A DNA stretch of 6,750 nt. It comes from Nitrospirota bacterium (lineage in GTDB: Bacteria > Nitrospirota > UBA9217). The stretch's first letter is position 1. Each line of letters opens with the position of its first letter. Location of the stretch: contig JAAXXJ010000163.1 of the NCBI GenBank assembly GCA_013334545.1, positions 1 to 6,750 of the forward strand, in the 5' to 3' direction. Under the pieces are notes generated by a model. The model was given only the letters and a program-made list of their open reading frames with translations, was not told the DNA's origin and searched no databases. A program made the translations under genes and the position numbers. Positions 6,452-6,750 of this stretch are shown here, piece after piece.

Positions 6452-6458
6452 GTCGCTT

Positions 6459-6488
6459 CGGCTGGCAGGCAAATTAGCCTGCAAGCCG
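6459..6488 (-). other. Intercistronic hairpin between kdpB and kdpC
   Basis: Read on the minus strand this is CGGCT-T-GCAGGC, loop TAATTT, GCCTGC-C-AGCCG. That gives two stem blocks of 5 and 6 bp separated by one mismatch, closed by a 6-nt loop. It fills much of the 62-bp kdpB-kdpC gap and ends 8 nt before the kdpC Shine-Dalgarno site. No T-run follows it (the next bases are AAGCGAC), so it is not a classical terminator. An mRNA stability element, or one tuning kdpC translation, is the likelier role, but that is inference. Confidence 0.6.
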
Positions 6489-6502
6489 GCACGCGAAATG
6501 CG

Positions 6503-6750
6503 TCAGACCACATGCAGCGCCGTTACGAGCATATCGATCAGCTTGATGCCGATGAACGGCACGATCAATCCTCCGACGCCGTAGATAAGCGCGTTATTGC
6601 GCAGAACCACCGAGGCCCCGAGGGGACGGTATTTCACTCCCTGGAGCGCCAGAGGGACCAGAAATATGATGATCAAAGCGTTGAAAATCACCGCTGACAA
6701 GACCGCACTCTCCGGCGTTGCAAGGCCCATGATATTGAGCGCGCCAAGCG
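6503..6750 (-). CDS. kdpB: KdpB, K+-transporting P-type ATPase catalytic subunit (C-terminal end only)
   Basis: This is the last 81 residues of the ATP-hydrolysing subunit of the KdpFABC high-affinity K+ pump in the inner membrane. The gene enters from the high-coordinate edge, so the nucleotide-binding and phosphorylation domains are outside the window. Visible landmarks are the segment LNIMGLATPESAVLSAVIFN and the following NALIIIFLVPLALQGVKY, which is the penultimate region of KdpB. The conserved end follows: NNALIYGVGGLIVPFIGIK and then LIDMLVTALHVV, with a stop at 6503-6505. The hydrophobic stretches correspond to the last transmembrane helices. In-frame codons continue upstream of the internal Met at 6730, so that Met is not the start. 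kdpC follows 62 bp downstream, the usual kdpABC order. Recognition rests on close similarity to the E. coli KdpB C-terminus as I remember it. Confidence 0.95.
   Translation of the reverse strand, partial: LGALNIMGLATPESAVLSAVIFNALIIIFLVPLALQGVKYRPLGASVVLRNNALIYGVGGLIVPFIGIKLIDMLVTALHVV

Overview
All genes in this window lie on the minus strand and form a potassium-homeostasis locus. In transcription order (high to low coordinates) they are: the 3' end of kdpB, kdpC, a small exported protein of unknown function, an intrinsic terminator with an AT-rich regulatory gap, kdpD, kdpE, and the first 593 codons of a KimA-like (APC/KUP-type) K+ transporter that runs off the low-coordinate edge. No RNA genes, mobile elements, CRISPR arrays or plus-strand genes could be supported.

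Organism: a Gram-negative-type bacterium with GC-rich coding DNA. It has the full-length KdpD architecture (KdpD domain, USP, four TM helices, GAF, histidine kinase) and Shine-Dalgarno sites of the AAGGAG type. The style is compatible with Desulfobacterota/Geobacter-like or Nitrospirota-like lineages. This is an impression from protein style only, and no marker gene is present to settle it.

Layout. (1) 5460-6750: tail of the Kdp ATPase operon. kdpB ends at 6503. A 62-bp gap holding a strong imperfect hairpin leads to kdpC. After 15 bp comes a 130-residue protein with a signal peptide and a short beta-rich domain, then a 9-bp-stem intrinsic terminator at 5393-5430. (2) 5210-5392: AT-rich control region for kdpDE. 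It contains a TATAAT -10 element, a TTTACA-N5-TTTATA pair resembling the KdpE half-sites of E. coli, and a 17-bp palindrome. (3) 1-5209: kdpD, kdpE (19 bp apart) and the KimA-like gene (12 bp apart, its Shine-Dalgarno site overlapping the kdpE stop codon), probably one transcript.

How they work together: KdpD senses K+ limitation or osmotic stress and phosphorylates KdpE at Asp56. KdpE should then activate the high-affinity Kdp ATPase operon and probably its own operon. Because the KimA-like transporter sits directly behind kdpE, the same signal may also set the level of a second, probably H+-coupled, K+ importer. The main novelties are this kdpDE-kimA arrangement, the uncharacterised exported protein at the end of the ATPase operon, and the candidate KdpE box.
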